Shown: one piece after another, positions 1-6,421 of the stretch | Numbering within the stretch: position 1 is the stretch's first letter | Layout: every line of letters starts with the position of its first letter | Source of the DNA: an uncultured Clostridia bacterium | GTDB taxonomy: Bacteria > Bacillota > Clostridia > Christensenellales > Borkfalkiaceae | DNA length: 15,401 nt | Reading direction: 5' to 3' | Assembly: GCA_947629725.1 (NCBI GenBank) | Contig: CANREU010000021.1 | Location: forward strand, 1 to 15,401 | Made by a program: the position numbers and the translations under genes | Notes under the pieces: generated by a model | The model's input: the letters and a program-made list of their open reading frames with translations, nothing else | Told to the model about the DNA's origin: nothing | Databases searched by the model: none

Positions 1-1
1 G

Positions 2-706
2 CGGGAACTCGGTGCCGAAAACACCCTGTTCGCGAACTGCACGGGGCTGCCGAAGGAGCCGCAATACTCCTGCGCGAAGGACGTCGCCCTCATGCTCCGC
101 GCCCTCCTCGCCCATGAAAAATACTACGAATTTTCCCGCGTGTGGTTCGAGGACTTTGTCCACCCCGACGGCCGCACGACCTCAATGACCAATACCAATA
201 AACTCATCCGCGCCTATAAGGGGTGCGACGGCGGCAAGACGGGATTCACGAGCGAGGCAGGCTTCTGCCTTGCGGCGACGGCGAAGCGGGGCAACATGCG
301 GCTCGTGAGCGTGGTGATCGGCGCGCCCGACTCCAAATCGCGCTTCCGCGCGGTCTCCGAGCTTCTGAACTACGGGTTTTCCGAATTCGAGAGCGTGTGC
401 TACCTCGAGGCGGGAGCGCCCGCAGGCTGCACGGCGGCGGTCCGCGGGAGCCGCGTGAAGGAAGTCCCGCTCTCGGCGCGCACCTCCCTTTGCGCCTTCG
501 GAAAGAGGGGAGAGACCGACTGCACGGTGGAACTTCGTCCCGCAGAGGAGGTCTCCGCGCCCGTGCGGGCGGGGGATGCGTGCGGCTACGCCGCCCTGTG
601 CCGCGACGGGGTGGAGATCGCGCGGACGGAGCTTACGGCAATGGAGGACGCCGCCCGCTATTCGTGGTGGGACGCCTTCCGCGAGGCGGCACAGAATTGG
701 AATTAA
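2..706 (+). CDS. D-alanyl-D-alanine carboxypeptidase, DacF/PBP5-type, 3' part only
   Basis: Penicillin-binding D,D-carboxypeptidase of the S11 family, which trims the terminal D-Ala from peptidoglycan stem peptides outside the membrane. The frame is open from base 2, so the N-terminus lies outside the window. The translated start (RELGAENTLFANCTGLP, followed by a segment around SCAKDVALMLRALL) matches the family stretch between the SxN and KTG motifs. The KTG motif is at 236-244 (GGKTGFTSEAGFCL), followed by the R-L-V-S-V-V-I-G strand typical of the fold and a C-terminal beta-rich domain of about 90 residues, as in PBP5_C. The catalytic SxxK and SxN boxes must be upstream and cannot be checked. 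It is not the gene at 5392-6387, which is a second, complete family member. It ends ahead of a clear terminator. The family call is secure. The DacF label (as opposed to other S11 members) is inference. Confidence 0.9.
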   Translation, partial: RELGAENTLFANCTGLPKEPQYSCAKDVALMLRALLAHEKYYEFSRVWFEDFVHPDGRTTSMTNTNKLIRAYKGCDGGKTGFTSEAGFCLAATAKRGNMRLVSVVIGAPDSKSRFRAVSELLNYGFSEFESVCYLEAGAPAGCTAAVRGSRVKEVPLSARTSLCAFGKRGETDCTVELRPAEEVSAPVRAGDACGYAALCRDGVEIARTELTAMEDAARYSWWDAFREAAQNWN

Positions 707-725
707 ACGCAAAATTTTAAGTTTT

Positions 726-739
726 GCATAGTACTATGC
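726..739. repeat. 14-bp perfect palindrome after the dac gene
   Basis: GCATAGTACTATGC is its own reverse complement. It sits 19 bp past the carboxypeptidase stop and 2 bp before the terminator stem. In RNA it can fold only as a short stem with a GTAC loop. An imperfect inverted pair, GCAAAA (709-714) and TTTTGC (722-727), overlaps its left edge. Its function is unknown. A protein-binding site or an accessory 3'-end hairpin are both possible. Confidence 0.45.
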
Positions 740-741
740 GT

Positions 742-783
742 GACATAACGACGATACTTTTCCGCCGTTATGTCTTTTTTCTT
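742..783 (+). terminator. Intrinsic terminator after dac
   Basis: A perfect 9-bp stem, GACATAACG (742-750) with CGTTATGTC (766-774), has a 15-nt loop and is followed by TTTTTTCTT. It ends the upstream carboxypeptidase transcript. The T-run directly abuts the -35 box of the next promoter. Confidence 0.85.
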
Positions 784-810
784 GACAAATTTCCGCCCGA
801 AGATTATCAT
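782..810 (+). promoter_or_regulatory. Sigma-A-type promoter of lysA
   Basis: TTGACA at 782-787 and TATCAT at 805-810 are separated by 17 bp. The expected transcription start is near 816-818, leaving a leader of only about 11 nt. That rules out a lysine riboswitch in this leader. Confidence 0.8.
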
Positions 811-827
811 AGAAAAGAGGTGGCCGA

Positions 828-2126
828 ATGAAGATCAACGAAAAAGGGCATATGACGGTCGGCGGGTGCGATTGCGTGGAACTGCGCGAGCGGTTCGGCA
901 CGCCGCTCTATGTATTCGACGAGGAGAAGATCCGCGCGATGATGGGTCTCTACCGTGAGACGCTCGCGGAGTACGGCGAAGGGAAAGTGTACTACGCCTC
1001 CAAAGCGTTTTCCTGCAAGGCGATCTACGCGATCGCAAAGCAGGAGAAGATCGGTGCGGACGTCGTCTCGGGCGGCGAGCTCTACACGGCGCTCTCGGCG
1101 GGCTTCCCCGCGGAGGACATCTGCATGCACGGCAACAACAAGCTGCCCCGTGAGATAGAGGAGGCAGTGGAGAGCGGGGTCGGGCGGATCGTCGTCGATT
1201 CCCTCTCCGAGGCGGAACTCATCGAGGAGGCGGCGAAGGCGCGCGGAAAGGTGCAGAAGGTGCTGCTGCGCATCAACCCGGGCGTGGAGGCGCACACGCA
1301 CGCCTATGTGCAGACCGCGACGCCCGACTCCAAATTCGGCTTTTCGGTGGCGGACGGCTCGGCAAAGGAGGCGGCAAAGCGTCTTTTGGAACTCAAACAC
1401 CTCCGTCTCACCGGTTTTCACTACCATATCGGCTCGCAGATCTTCGAGAAGGAGTCCTTTGCGGTCGCGGCGGAGAAGGCGCTCGCCTTTGCCGCGGAGA
1501 TGAAGAGGGCGTTCGGCTTCGAGACGGAGGAACTCAATGCGGGCGGGGGCTTCGGCATTTGGTACGCCGAGGGAGACCCCGCGCTCGGCGAGGAGGATTA
1601 CCGCGCCTTCTTGCGCGCGCTCTTCGGGGCGGTGACGGCGGGCTGCGGGCGCTACGGGCTGAAAAAGCCCCGCCTCATGATCGAGCCCGGCCGCTCGGTC
1701 GGGGCGGAGGCGGGCGTCACCCTCTACACGGTGGGGGCGATCAGAGAGATCCGCGGCGTCCGCAAGTATCTCGCGGTCGACGGCGGCATGTTCGACAACC
1801 CCCGCTTCTGTTTGTATCGCTCCAAATATACGGCGGTCCTCGCGAACCGCGCGGGGGAGAAGCCCGAAGAGCTCGTCTCCGTCGCAGGGAAATGCTGCGA
1901 GAGCGGCGACCTCATCGGCGTCGACATGAACCTGCCGAAGGCAAACCGCGGGGATCTTCTCGCCGTGCTCTCGACGGGCGCCTACAACTATTCGATGGCG
2001 TCCAACTACAACCGCAACGCCGTGCCGCCCGTCGTCTTCGTGAAAAACGGGGAAGCGCGGCTCGTCGTGAAGGGGCAGACCTACGAGGACATTGCGCGGA
2101 ACGACCTCCTTCCCGAAGACCTTTAA
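828..2126 (+). CDS. lysA: Diaminopimelate decarboxylase
   Basis: PLP-dependent decarboxylase that converts meso-diaminopimelate to L-lysine, the last step of lysine synthesis; cytoplasmic, fold type III. At 432 residues it is the usual length. Visible motifs are YASKAF with the PLP lysine K59, HIGSQ at 200-204, the glycine-rich phosphate loop GGGFG at 239-243, EPGRS at 286-290, CCESGD at 356-361 (the conserved Cys-Glu-Ser-Gly of the dimer active site) and GAYNYSM at 385-391 with the active-site tyrosine. The ATG at 828 is supported by AGAGGTGG at 816-823. The gene is monocistronic: its own promoter lies just upstream and its own terminator just downstream. The predicted mRNA begins almost on the Shine-Dalgarno sequence. 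Nothing is truncated or missing. Confidence 0.97.
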   Translation: MKINEKGHMTVGGCDCVELRERFGTPLYVFDEEKIRAMMGLYRETLAEYGEGKVYYASKAFSCKAIYAIAKQEKIGADVVSGGELYTALSAGFPAEDICMHGNNKLPREIEEAVESGVGRIVVDSLSEAELIEEAAKARGKVQKVLLRINPGVEAHTHAYVQTATPDSKFGFSVADGSAKEAAKRLLELKHLRLTGFHYHIGSQIFEKESFAVAAEKALAFAAEMKRAFGFETEELNAGGGFGIWYAEGDPALGEEDYRAFLRALFGAVTAGCGRYGLKKPRLMIEPGRSVGAEAGVTLYTVGAIREIRGVRKYLAVDGGMFDNPRFCLYRSKYTAVLANRAGEKPEELVSVAGKCCESGDLIGVDMNLPKANRGDLLAVLSTGAYNYSMASNYNRNAVPPVVFVKNGEARLVVKGQTYEDIARNDLLPEDL

Positions 2127-2154
2127 GGCCGTAAAACCACAATATCTTGTTTTG

Positions 2155-2188
2155 AAAAGCGGAAAATTCTCAAAATGTCCGCTTTTTT
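2155..2188 (+). terminator. Intrinsic terminator after lysA
   Basis: AAAAGCGGA (2155-2163) pairs with TCCGCTTTT (2178-2186) around a 14-nt loop, and the T-run continues to 2188. It lies 29 bp past the lysA stop. The following promoter starts two bases later. Confidence 0.82.
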
Positions 2189-2189
2189 C

Positions 2190-2218
2190 TTGCCTTTTTT
2201 TGCAAATTGCTGTATAAT
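2190..2218 (+). promoter_or_regulatory. Promoter of the M50-scpAB run
   Basis: TTGCCT at 2190-2195 (a moderate -35), a 17-bp spacer and a consensus TATAAT at 2213-2218. The predicted start is near 2224-2227, at the first ATG of the peptidase gene, so the transcript would be leaderless or nearly so. Confidence 0.72.
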
Positions 2219-2226
2219 TGTTCCAT

Positions 2227-2952
2227 ATGATGTTAGACGGGCTTTCGCAACTCCTCGCGAGTTTCATCGCAGTCGTCTTCGTGCTGACCGTGCACGAGTT
2301 TGCGCACGCCTTTGTCGCCTACCGCTGCGGGGACCCGACGCCCAAGCTCTACCGCCGTCTCACCCTCAATCCCTTGCGGCACTTCGACCTCATCGGGCTC
2401 GTCTGCTTCGCGCTCGTGGGGTTCGGCTGGGCGAAGCCCGTTCCCATCAACCCGTATAACTTCAAAAAATACAGGACGGGGCCCGCACTCACTTCCTGCG
2501 CGGGGGTCGCCGTCAACTATCTCTGCGCGCTGCTCTTCTATCCGCTCTACCTTGTGATCGTGCGCTTCATGCCGCAGATCCCCTTCCTCACCGCCCTGCT
2601 CCGCTATTTCACGTATTGCCTCTATGCGTACAGCTTGAGTTTTTGCGTGTTCAACCTCCTCCCGCTCTACCCGTTAGACGGGTTCCGCCTCGTGGACGCG
2701 CTCAGCAAAAAGCGGGGCAAATTCTTCCGTTTCCTGCGCGATCAGGGGAGGTACATCCTCATCGCGCTCATCGCGGAGAGCTTTATCTGCCGCGTCTTCG
2801 TGAATTTCGGGATCACCCAAATGGAATGGTTCAACATCCTCGGGTGGATCATGCAATTCGCGACCAAATACCTCGGGTTCCCCATCCTCGCCCTCTGGGG
2901 GCTTGCGTTCGGGATGCCCGTCACCGACCTCTGGGGGTTGCTCGCATGGTAG
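2227..2952 (+). CDS. Site-2-protease family M50 membrane zinc metalloprotease
   Basis: Intramembrane metalloprotease of the small M50B type commonly found next to scpAB in Firmicutes; the substrate is unknown. The zinc motif HEFAH is in the first hydrophobic segment (H23, E24, H27). NPLRHFD follows at 48-54, the amphipathic GWAKPVPINP at 67-76, and the third zinc ligand in NLLPLYPLDG (143-152, D151). Four to six hydrophobic segments are visible, and the 241 residues fit the family. The start is ambiguous: TTG at 2218, or ATG at 2227 or 2230, in one frame. I chose 2227 because TATAAT occupies 2213-2218 and the TTG would overlap it. No Shine-Dalgarno sequence is visible. Its 3' end overlaps scpA by 7 bases, suggesting translational coupling. 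Confidence 0.9.
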   Translation: MMLDGLSQLLASFIAVVFVLTVHEFAHAFVAYRCGDPTPKLYRRLTLNPLRHFDLIGLVCFALVGFGWAKPVPINPYNFKKYRTGPALTSCAGVAVNYLCALLFYPLYLVIVRFMPQIPFLTALLRYFTYCLYAYSLSFCVFNLLPLYPLDGFRLVDALSKKRGKFFRFLRDQGRYILIALIAESFICRVFVNFGITQMEWFNILGWIMQFATKYLGFPILALWGLAFGMPVTDLWGLLAW

Positions 2953-3761
2953 AAGATAAGATCGATTCCATCCGTGAAAAGTTCGAGTCCGTCGTGGATT
3001 ACACGACGGTTTTGAGCAACTTCGAGGGCCCGCTCGACCTTCTTCTCTACCTCGTGAAACTCGAGGAGATCGACATTGCCGACATCTTCGTCTCGCAGGT
3101 GACGGAGCAATTCCTCGACTACATGAAGGGGCTTCCGTATCTCGATGTGGACAAGGTGACCGACTATCTCAACATTGCGGCGACCATCATCAAGATCAAG
3201 GCGCAGGCGCTCGTTCCCAACCTCGAAGAGGACCCCTCGATCGACGAGGAGATCGAGGAGGACAAGGCGGAACTCATCCGCGCCCTCGAGGAGTACCGCC
3301 TCATCAAGGAGGAGACCCAAAAGCTCAAGGAGCTCGAGAAGATCGGCTACTACTTCAAGCGCCCCGACAAGAACGTGGGGGAGACGCGCACCGTGTTCTC
3401 CCTCGACAGTCTCACGGTGGACGGGCTCATCGCCGCCTTTTCGCGCCTCATGCTCAAGCGCTCGGACGAGATCGCCGAGGCGGAGGTGAGGGAGATCCCG
3501 CGGGACGAGTACACCGTCTCCCAAAAGGTCACCTTCATCCTCGAGAGCCTCGAGGAACTCAAAGAGGTGGAGTTTGAGGCGCTCTTCTCGAAGGACTACA
3601 CCAAATCGGAGATCATAACGACCTTTCAGGCGCTGTTAGAGCTCCTCAAACACCAATATCTGCGCGTGAGGCAGGAAGAGGCGTTCGGAACGATCACCAT
3701 CATGCCGAACCCCGACAGGAAGGAGGAAGATACTCTTGGAGACCTTGACGAATATAATTGA
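2946..3761 (+). CDS. scpA: Segregation and condensation protein A
   Basis: Kleisin subunit of the SMC-ScpA-ScpB condensin, which organises and segregates the chromosome on the nucleoid. The 271-residue protein has the family signature FEGPLDLLLYLV near residues 26-37. Then come IADIFVSQVTEQFLDYM, the DYLNIAATIIKIKAQALVP helix and an acidic linker (about 92-110). A C-terminal winged-helix region (about 220-255) ends in LLKHQYLRVRQEEAFGTI. The open frame extends further upstream, but the ATG at 2946 is the natural start: it follows GGGGG at 2933-2937, and residues encoded before it are just the peptidase gene read in another frame. It overlaps the peptidase stop by 7 bases and scpB by 26 bases. 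Confidence 0.97.
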   Translation: MVEDKIDSIREKFESVVDYTTVLSNFEGPLDLLLYLVKLEEIDIADIFVSQVTEQFLDYMKGLPYLDVDKVTDYLNIAATIIKIKAQALVPNLEEDPSIDEEIEEDKAELIRALEEYRLIKEETQKLKELEKIGYYFKRPDKNVGETRTVFSLDSLTVDGLIAAFSRLMLKRSDEIAEAEVREIPRDEYTVSQKVTFILESLEELKEVEFEALFSKDYTKSEIITTFQALLELLKHQYLRVRQEEAFGTITIMPNPDRKEEDTLGDLDEYN

Positions 3762-4449
3762 AGCGGTTCTGTTTGCATCCGGGAACGGCGTGCCCGTGGC
3801 GGACATCGCGGAAAAGCTCGGCGTGACGTCGGGACAGGTGAAGAAGGCGCTCGGCGCCCTCCGCGAAAAATACGGCGAAGAGGGCGGCTTGCAGCTGCTC
3901 GAATTCAACGGGAAGGCGCAGATCGCCTCCAATCCCGCCTATAAGGAGCAGGTCGCGGCGGTTTTGAACCCCATCCGCGAGAAGGAACTCACCAAGACCA
4001 TCCTCGAGTGCGCGGCGATCATCGCCTACAAGCAGCCCATCACCCGCACGGAGATCGAACTCATCCGCGGGGTGAACAGCGACTACGCCGTGAACGCCCT
4101 GCTCGATCTCAAACTCATCACCCCCTGCGGAAGGAAGGACGCGGTGGGCCGTCCCGTGCTCTTTGCGACGACCGACGAGTTCTTGAAGCGCTTCCAGCTC
4201 GAATCGCTCGACGATCTTCCCGATTACGACACCCTCATGGAGAAGCTCGTGCGCAAGGCGGACGAGCGCGACAGCTACCTCTACGCGCGCGAGGAGTATC
4301 AGGACGGGGAGGACGAGAAAGTGCGCAAGCCCTTCCCGGTCCCCGAAGCGGAGGACGCAGAGGGCGCGGAGGAGCCGAGGCCTCTCGGGTCCGAGTATGA
4401 ACTCCCCGAGTTTTTGCGCGAGGAAGAGGATCTTTTGAAGATCGATTGA
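3736..4449 (+). CDS. scpB: Segregation and condensation protein B
   Basis: Winged-helix partner of ScpA in the SMC condensin complex. The start is a TTG at 3736 behind a strong AGGAGG at 3721-3726 (9-nt gap). It gives the expected family N-terminus METLTNIIEAVLFASG. The core motif AIIAYKQPITRTEIELIRGVNS (94-115) is followed by CGRKDAVGRPVLFATTDEFL, both highly typical. The last 60 or so residues (from about 175) form an acidic, glutamate-rich tail longer than the folded core needs; such tails vary in the family. The start lies 26 bases inside scpA, so the two are translationally coupled and made in linked amounts. Confidence 0.97.
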   Translation: METLTNIIEAVLFASGNGVPVADIAEKLGVTSGQVKKALGALREKYGEEGGLQLLEFNGKAQIASNPAYKEQVAAVLNPIREKELTKTILECAAIIAYKQPITRTEIELIRGVNSDYAVNALLDLKLITPCGRKDAVGRPVLFATTDEFLKRFQLESLDDLPDYDTLMEKLVRKADERDSYLYAREEYQDGEDEKVRKPFPVPEAEDAEGAEEPRPLGSEYELPEFLREEEDLLKID

Positions 4450-4476
4450 CCGTAAAACAGAATAATTTGCCTGCGG

Positions 4477-4509
4477 CCGCCCATATTAGCGATATGGGCG
4501 GTTTCGTTT
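4477..4509 (+). terminator. Strong hairpin after scpB, overlapping the next start codon
   Basis: CCGCCCATAT (4477-4486) pairs perfectly with ATATGGGCGG (4492-4501) around the 5-nt loop TAGCG and is followed by TTTCGTTT. It looks like an imperfect terminator. However, the best ATG of the next gene (4494-4496) lies inside the 3' arm. It may attenuate transcription past scpB or hide the start codon. Confidence 0.55.
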
Positions 4510-5072
4510 ACGCCGCGTTCTTCGGAGCGCTCCTCTACCTCTTTCCCGTGTTCGTGTGGGCGGAGGTGTACGCGGACGCGAAGGAGCGGAAGGCGTGGTT
4601 CTCTTTGAGCCTCTTCCGAAGGATACGGGTGTTCGGCGGATATGCGGAACTCCGCAAAGAGGGGCTCGCCGTGCACCTCACGAAGAAGAAGGCGGTGCTC
4701 TTGCCCTACTCCGAGATGACGGAGACGCGCAAGAAATTCGAGATCGCGCAAGGCTTCCAGATTTGGCGGTTTCGGCAGGTCGTCGAGATCGGCGGGGCGA
4801 ACAGGCCCTACGGGGTGATGCTCGCGGCTCTCTTGCAGACGGCGGGCGCGCAGGCGTTCGCCATCCTCAAGACGAGGCACCCCTTCCTCTCGGTCGGGAG
4901 CAGCACCCTTCTCAACAACAGGCCCGTTTTCAAGTTGAGCGTGCAGACGGCGCTCGTCTTCAACGGGCTCGTGCTCACCGTCGCCCTCATAAAAAAGACA
5001 TTGGAGGTGTTTCTGAATTGGATCGCAAAAATAAGATCGGGACCGTCATGGAAAAGACAGCCGAGCAGCTGA
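4494..5072 (+). CDS. Small membrane-anchored protein in the YtfI (DUF2953) position
   Basis: A 192-residue protein with one N-terminal hydrophobic segment (about residues 4-20, FVYAAFFGALLYLFPVFVW). A soluble, beta-rich basic domain follows, containing a conserved-looking segment LTKKKAVLLPYSEM. A second hydrophobic stretch lies near the C-terminus (VFNGLVLTVALI). No catalytic motif is recognised. Its place directly before ytfJ matches the ytfI-ytfJ pair of B. subtilis, so a role linked to sporulation or the envelope is a guess from position only. The start is uncertain. ATG 4494 precedes the membrane segment neatly but has no Shine-Dalgarno sequence and sits in a hairpin. An in-frame TTG at 4446 overlaps the scpB stop and would add 16 residues. 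The end overlaps ytfJ by 55 bases. Confidence 0.72.
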   Translation: MGGFVYAAFFGALLYLFPVFVWAEVYADAKERKAWFSLSLFRRIRVFGGYAELRKEGLAVHLTKKKAVLLPYSEMTETRKKFEIAQGFQIWRFRQVVEIGGANRPYGVMLAALLQTAGAQAFAILKTRHPFLSVGSSTLLNNRPVFKLSVQTALVFNGLVLTVALIKKTLEVFLNWIAKIRSGPSWKRQPSS

Positions 5073-5395
5073 CCGCCCTCGTGGACGTCAACACCGTCAT
5101 CGGAAAGCCTGTCGTCTCGCGGAGCGGGGCGCAGATCATCCCCTTCACGAAGGTGACGATGGGGTACCTCTCCGGCGGGGGAGAATACGGCGAGGTGAAG
5201 GCGATAAAGGAGGACGAGAGCTATCCCTTCGCGGGCGCGGCGGGGACGGTGATCGACGTCAAACCCGTGGGATTTCTCATCGACGACGGGACGGGCTGCC
5301 GCATCGTGCAGGTGACGGACGACCCGCTCGACGGGCTCATCGAGAAGGCGGGGGAACTCATCGGCAAACTCATGAAGGGAGAACGGAAGGAGTGA
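5018..5395 (+). CDS. ytfJ: YtfJ/GerW family spore protein
   Basis: Family signature near the N-terminus: TAEQLTALVDVNTVIGKPV, then a segment resembling GAQIIPFTKVTMGY and a glycine-rich SGGGEYGEV. A C-terminal beta-rich part contains KPVGFLID. In B. subtilis GerW (YtfJ) is needed for normal germination of spores, and the family is common in Clostridia. The biochemical activity is not established. I start it at the TTG at 5018 because GGAGGTG lies at 5003-5009 with good spacing and the extra residues MDRKNKIGTVMEK fit the family's usual N-terminal extension. The in-frame ATG at 5048 has no ribosome-binding site. The product is 125 residues. It overlaps the previous gene by 55 bases and shares GTGA with the next gene, so the three are likely co-translated. 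Confidence 0.88.
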   Translation: MDRKNKIGTVMEKTAEQLTALVDVNTVIGKPVVSRSGAQIIPFTKVTMGYLSGGGEYGEVKAIKEDESYPFAGAAGTVIDVKPVGFLIDDGTGCRIVQVTDDPLDGLIEKAGELIGKLMKGERKE

Positions 5396-6387
5396 AACGG
5401 CGGGCTGCTCTCGTGCTCCTTCTCGCATTTCTCCTCTGCATACCGTGCGCGCTTTCTTCCGCAAGGGGTGCGGAAGCCGCCGCGATGTCCTCGGGCGAGT
5501 GCGTCGCGGAAGTCTCTTCCCGCCGCATTTTGCATTCATGGGGTGCGGAAAAACAGCTCCCGCCCGCGAGTACGACGAAAATTCTGACGGCGCTCCTCAT
5601 TGCGGAGGACTGCGATTTAGACGAGACCGTCACCGTTCCGAAGGAGGCGGAGGGGGTCGAGGGCTCGAGCGTGTATCTCCGCGCGGGGGAGGAGATCGCC
5701 GTGCGCGACCTTCTCTACGGACTCATGCTGCGTTCGGGGAACGACTGCGCCGTCACCCTCGCCGTCCACCACAGCGGGAGCGTGGAGAAGTTCGTGCGCG
5801 CGATGAATGCCCGCGCCGTCCGCCTCGGCGCGGAGCACAGCTCCTTCGCCAACCCGCACGGCCTGCCCGACGAGCGGCACTACACGACGCCGCGCGACCT
5901 TGCCCTCATCACCTGCGCCGCGATGGAGAACGCCGTCTTCCGCGAGGTCGTCTCCTGCCGCTGCTATGCGCCGCGCGGGTGGAAGAACAAGAATAAAATG
6001 CTCGCGGAGTATGAGGGCGCGATCGGCGTGAAGACGGGCTACACGGTGCGGGCGGGGCGGTGCCTCGTGACCTGCGCCTCGCGGGACGGCATGGAGCTCG
6101 TCTCCGTCGTCCTCCATTCTCCCGAGATGTACGAGCGCTCGGCGGAGCTCCTCAACGGGGCGTTTGCCCGCTACTCCCTCGTCCGTCTCTGCGGGGGCGG
6201 GACCTTTGAGGGGTACAAGATCCTCTCCGATTTTTTCTATCCGCTCGCGGAGGAGGAGAGGGGAAAGGTTAAAGTTACGGCCGACCTTCTTTCGCCCGCG
6301 CCCGAAAAGGCGGGAGAATTTGCGGGGAGGATGGCGATCTTCCTCGAAAAGGACTTGATTTTTTCGCAGAATTTGTATATGATATAG
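5392..6387 (+). CDS. D-alanyl-D-alanine carboxypeptidase, complete (DacB/DacF-like)
   Basis: Secreted S11 D,D-carboxypeptidase acting on peptidoglycan. The 331-residue protein begins with a signal peptide (KRR, then a hydrophobic core to about residue 20, with a likely cleavage site near SSARGAEA). All three active-site boxes are present: SxxK as S60-T-T-K63, SxN as S115-G-N117 and KTG at K214-G216. After the catalytic domain there is only a short C-terminal region and no obvious amphipathic anchor, so its membrane attachment is unclear. The start is a GTG overlapping the ytfJ stop (GTGA), behind GGGAGA at 5377-5382. In B. subtilis, dacB lies between scpB and spmA-spmB and shapes spore cortex. 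The similar position here suggests a cortex role, but this is inference. Confidence 0.92.
   Translation: MKRRAALVLLLAFLLCIPCALSSARGAEAAAMSSGECVAEVSSRRILHSWGAEKQLPPASTTKILTALLIAEDCDLDETVTVPKEAEGVEGSSVYLRAGEEIAVRDLLYGLMLRSGNDCAVTLAVHHSGSVEKFVRAMNARAVRLGAEHSSFANPHGLPDERHYTTPRDLALITCAAMENAVFREVVSCRCYAPRGWKNKNKMLAEYEGAIGVKTGYTVRAGRCLVTCASRDGMELVSVVLHSPEMYERSAELLNGAFARYSLVRLCGGGTFEGYKILSDFFYPLAEEERGKVKVTADLLSPAPEKAGEFAGRMAIFLEKDLIFSQNLYMI
6355..6383 (+). promoter_or_regulatory. Promoter of rluB inside the 3' end of dac
   Basis: TTGATT at 6355-6360, a 17-bp spacer and TATGAT at 6378-6383. Both boxes lie within the last codons of the carboxypeptidase gene. The predicted transcript starts near 6389-6391, almost on AGGAG. 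Confidence 0.7.
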
Positions 6388-6396
6388 GAAAGGAGA

Positions 6397-6417
6397 GCGG
6401 CGGAAGCCGCATTTTTT
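6397..6417 (+). terminator. GGAA-tetraloop hairpin with T-run before rluB
   Basis: GCGGC (6397-6401), the GNRA-type loop GGAA and GCCGC (6406-6410) are followed by ATTTTTT. It can end the dac transcript. Since the rluB promoter lies upstream of it, it is also inside the rluB leader, between AGGAG (6391-6395) and the ATG (6422), so it may act as a leader element. Confidence 0.6.
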
Positions 6418-6421
6418 CGGA

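Noticed and set aside
787..828. Lysine riboswitch ahead of lysA
   Set aside because: The predicted leader is about 11 nt, far too short for an L-box.
807..2267. 486-residue minus-strand open frame
   Set aside because: Antisense to lysA and passing through two terminators and a promoter; composition typical of a shadow frame.
4446..4475. Internal promoter for the ytfI-position gene
   Set aside because: No -35/-10 pair with acceptable spacing was found (TTGACC at 4446 has no -10 partner 16-18 bp downstream).
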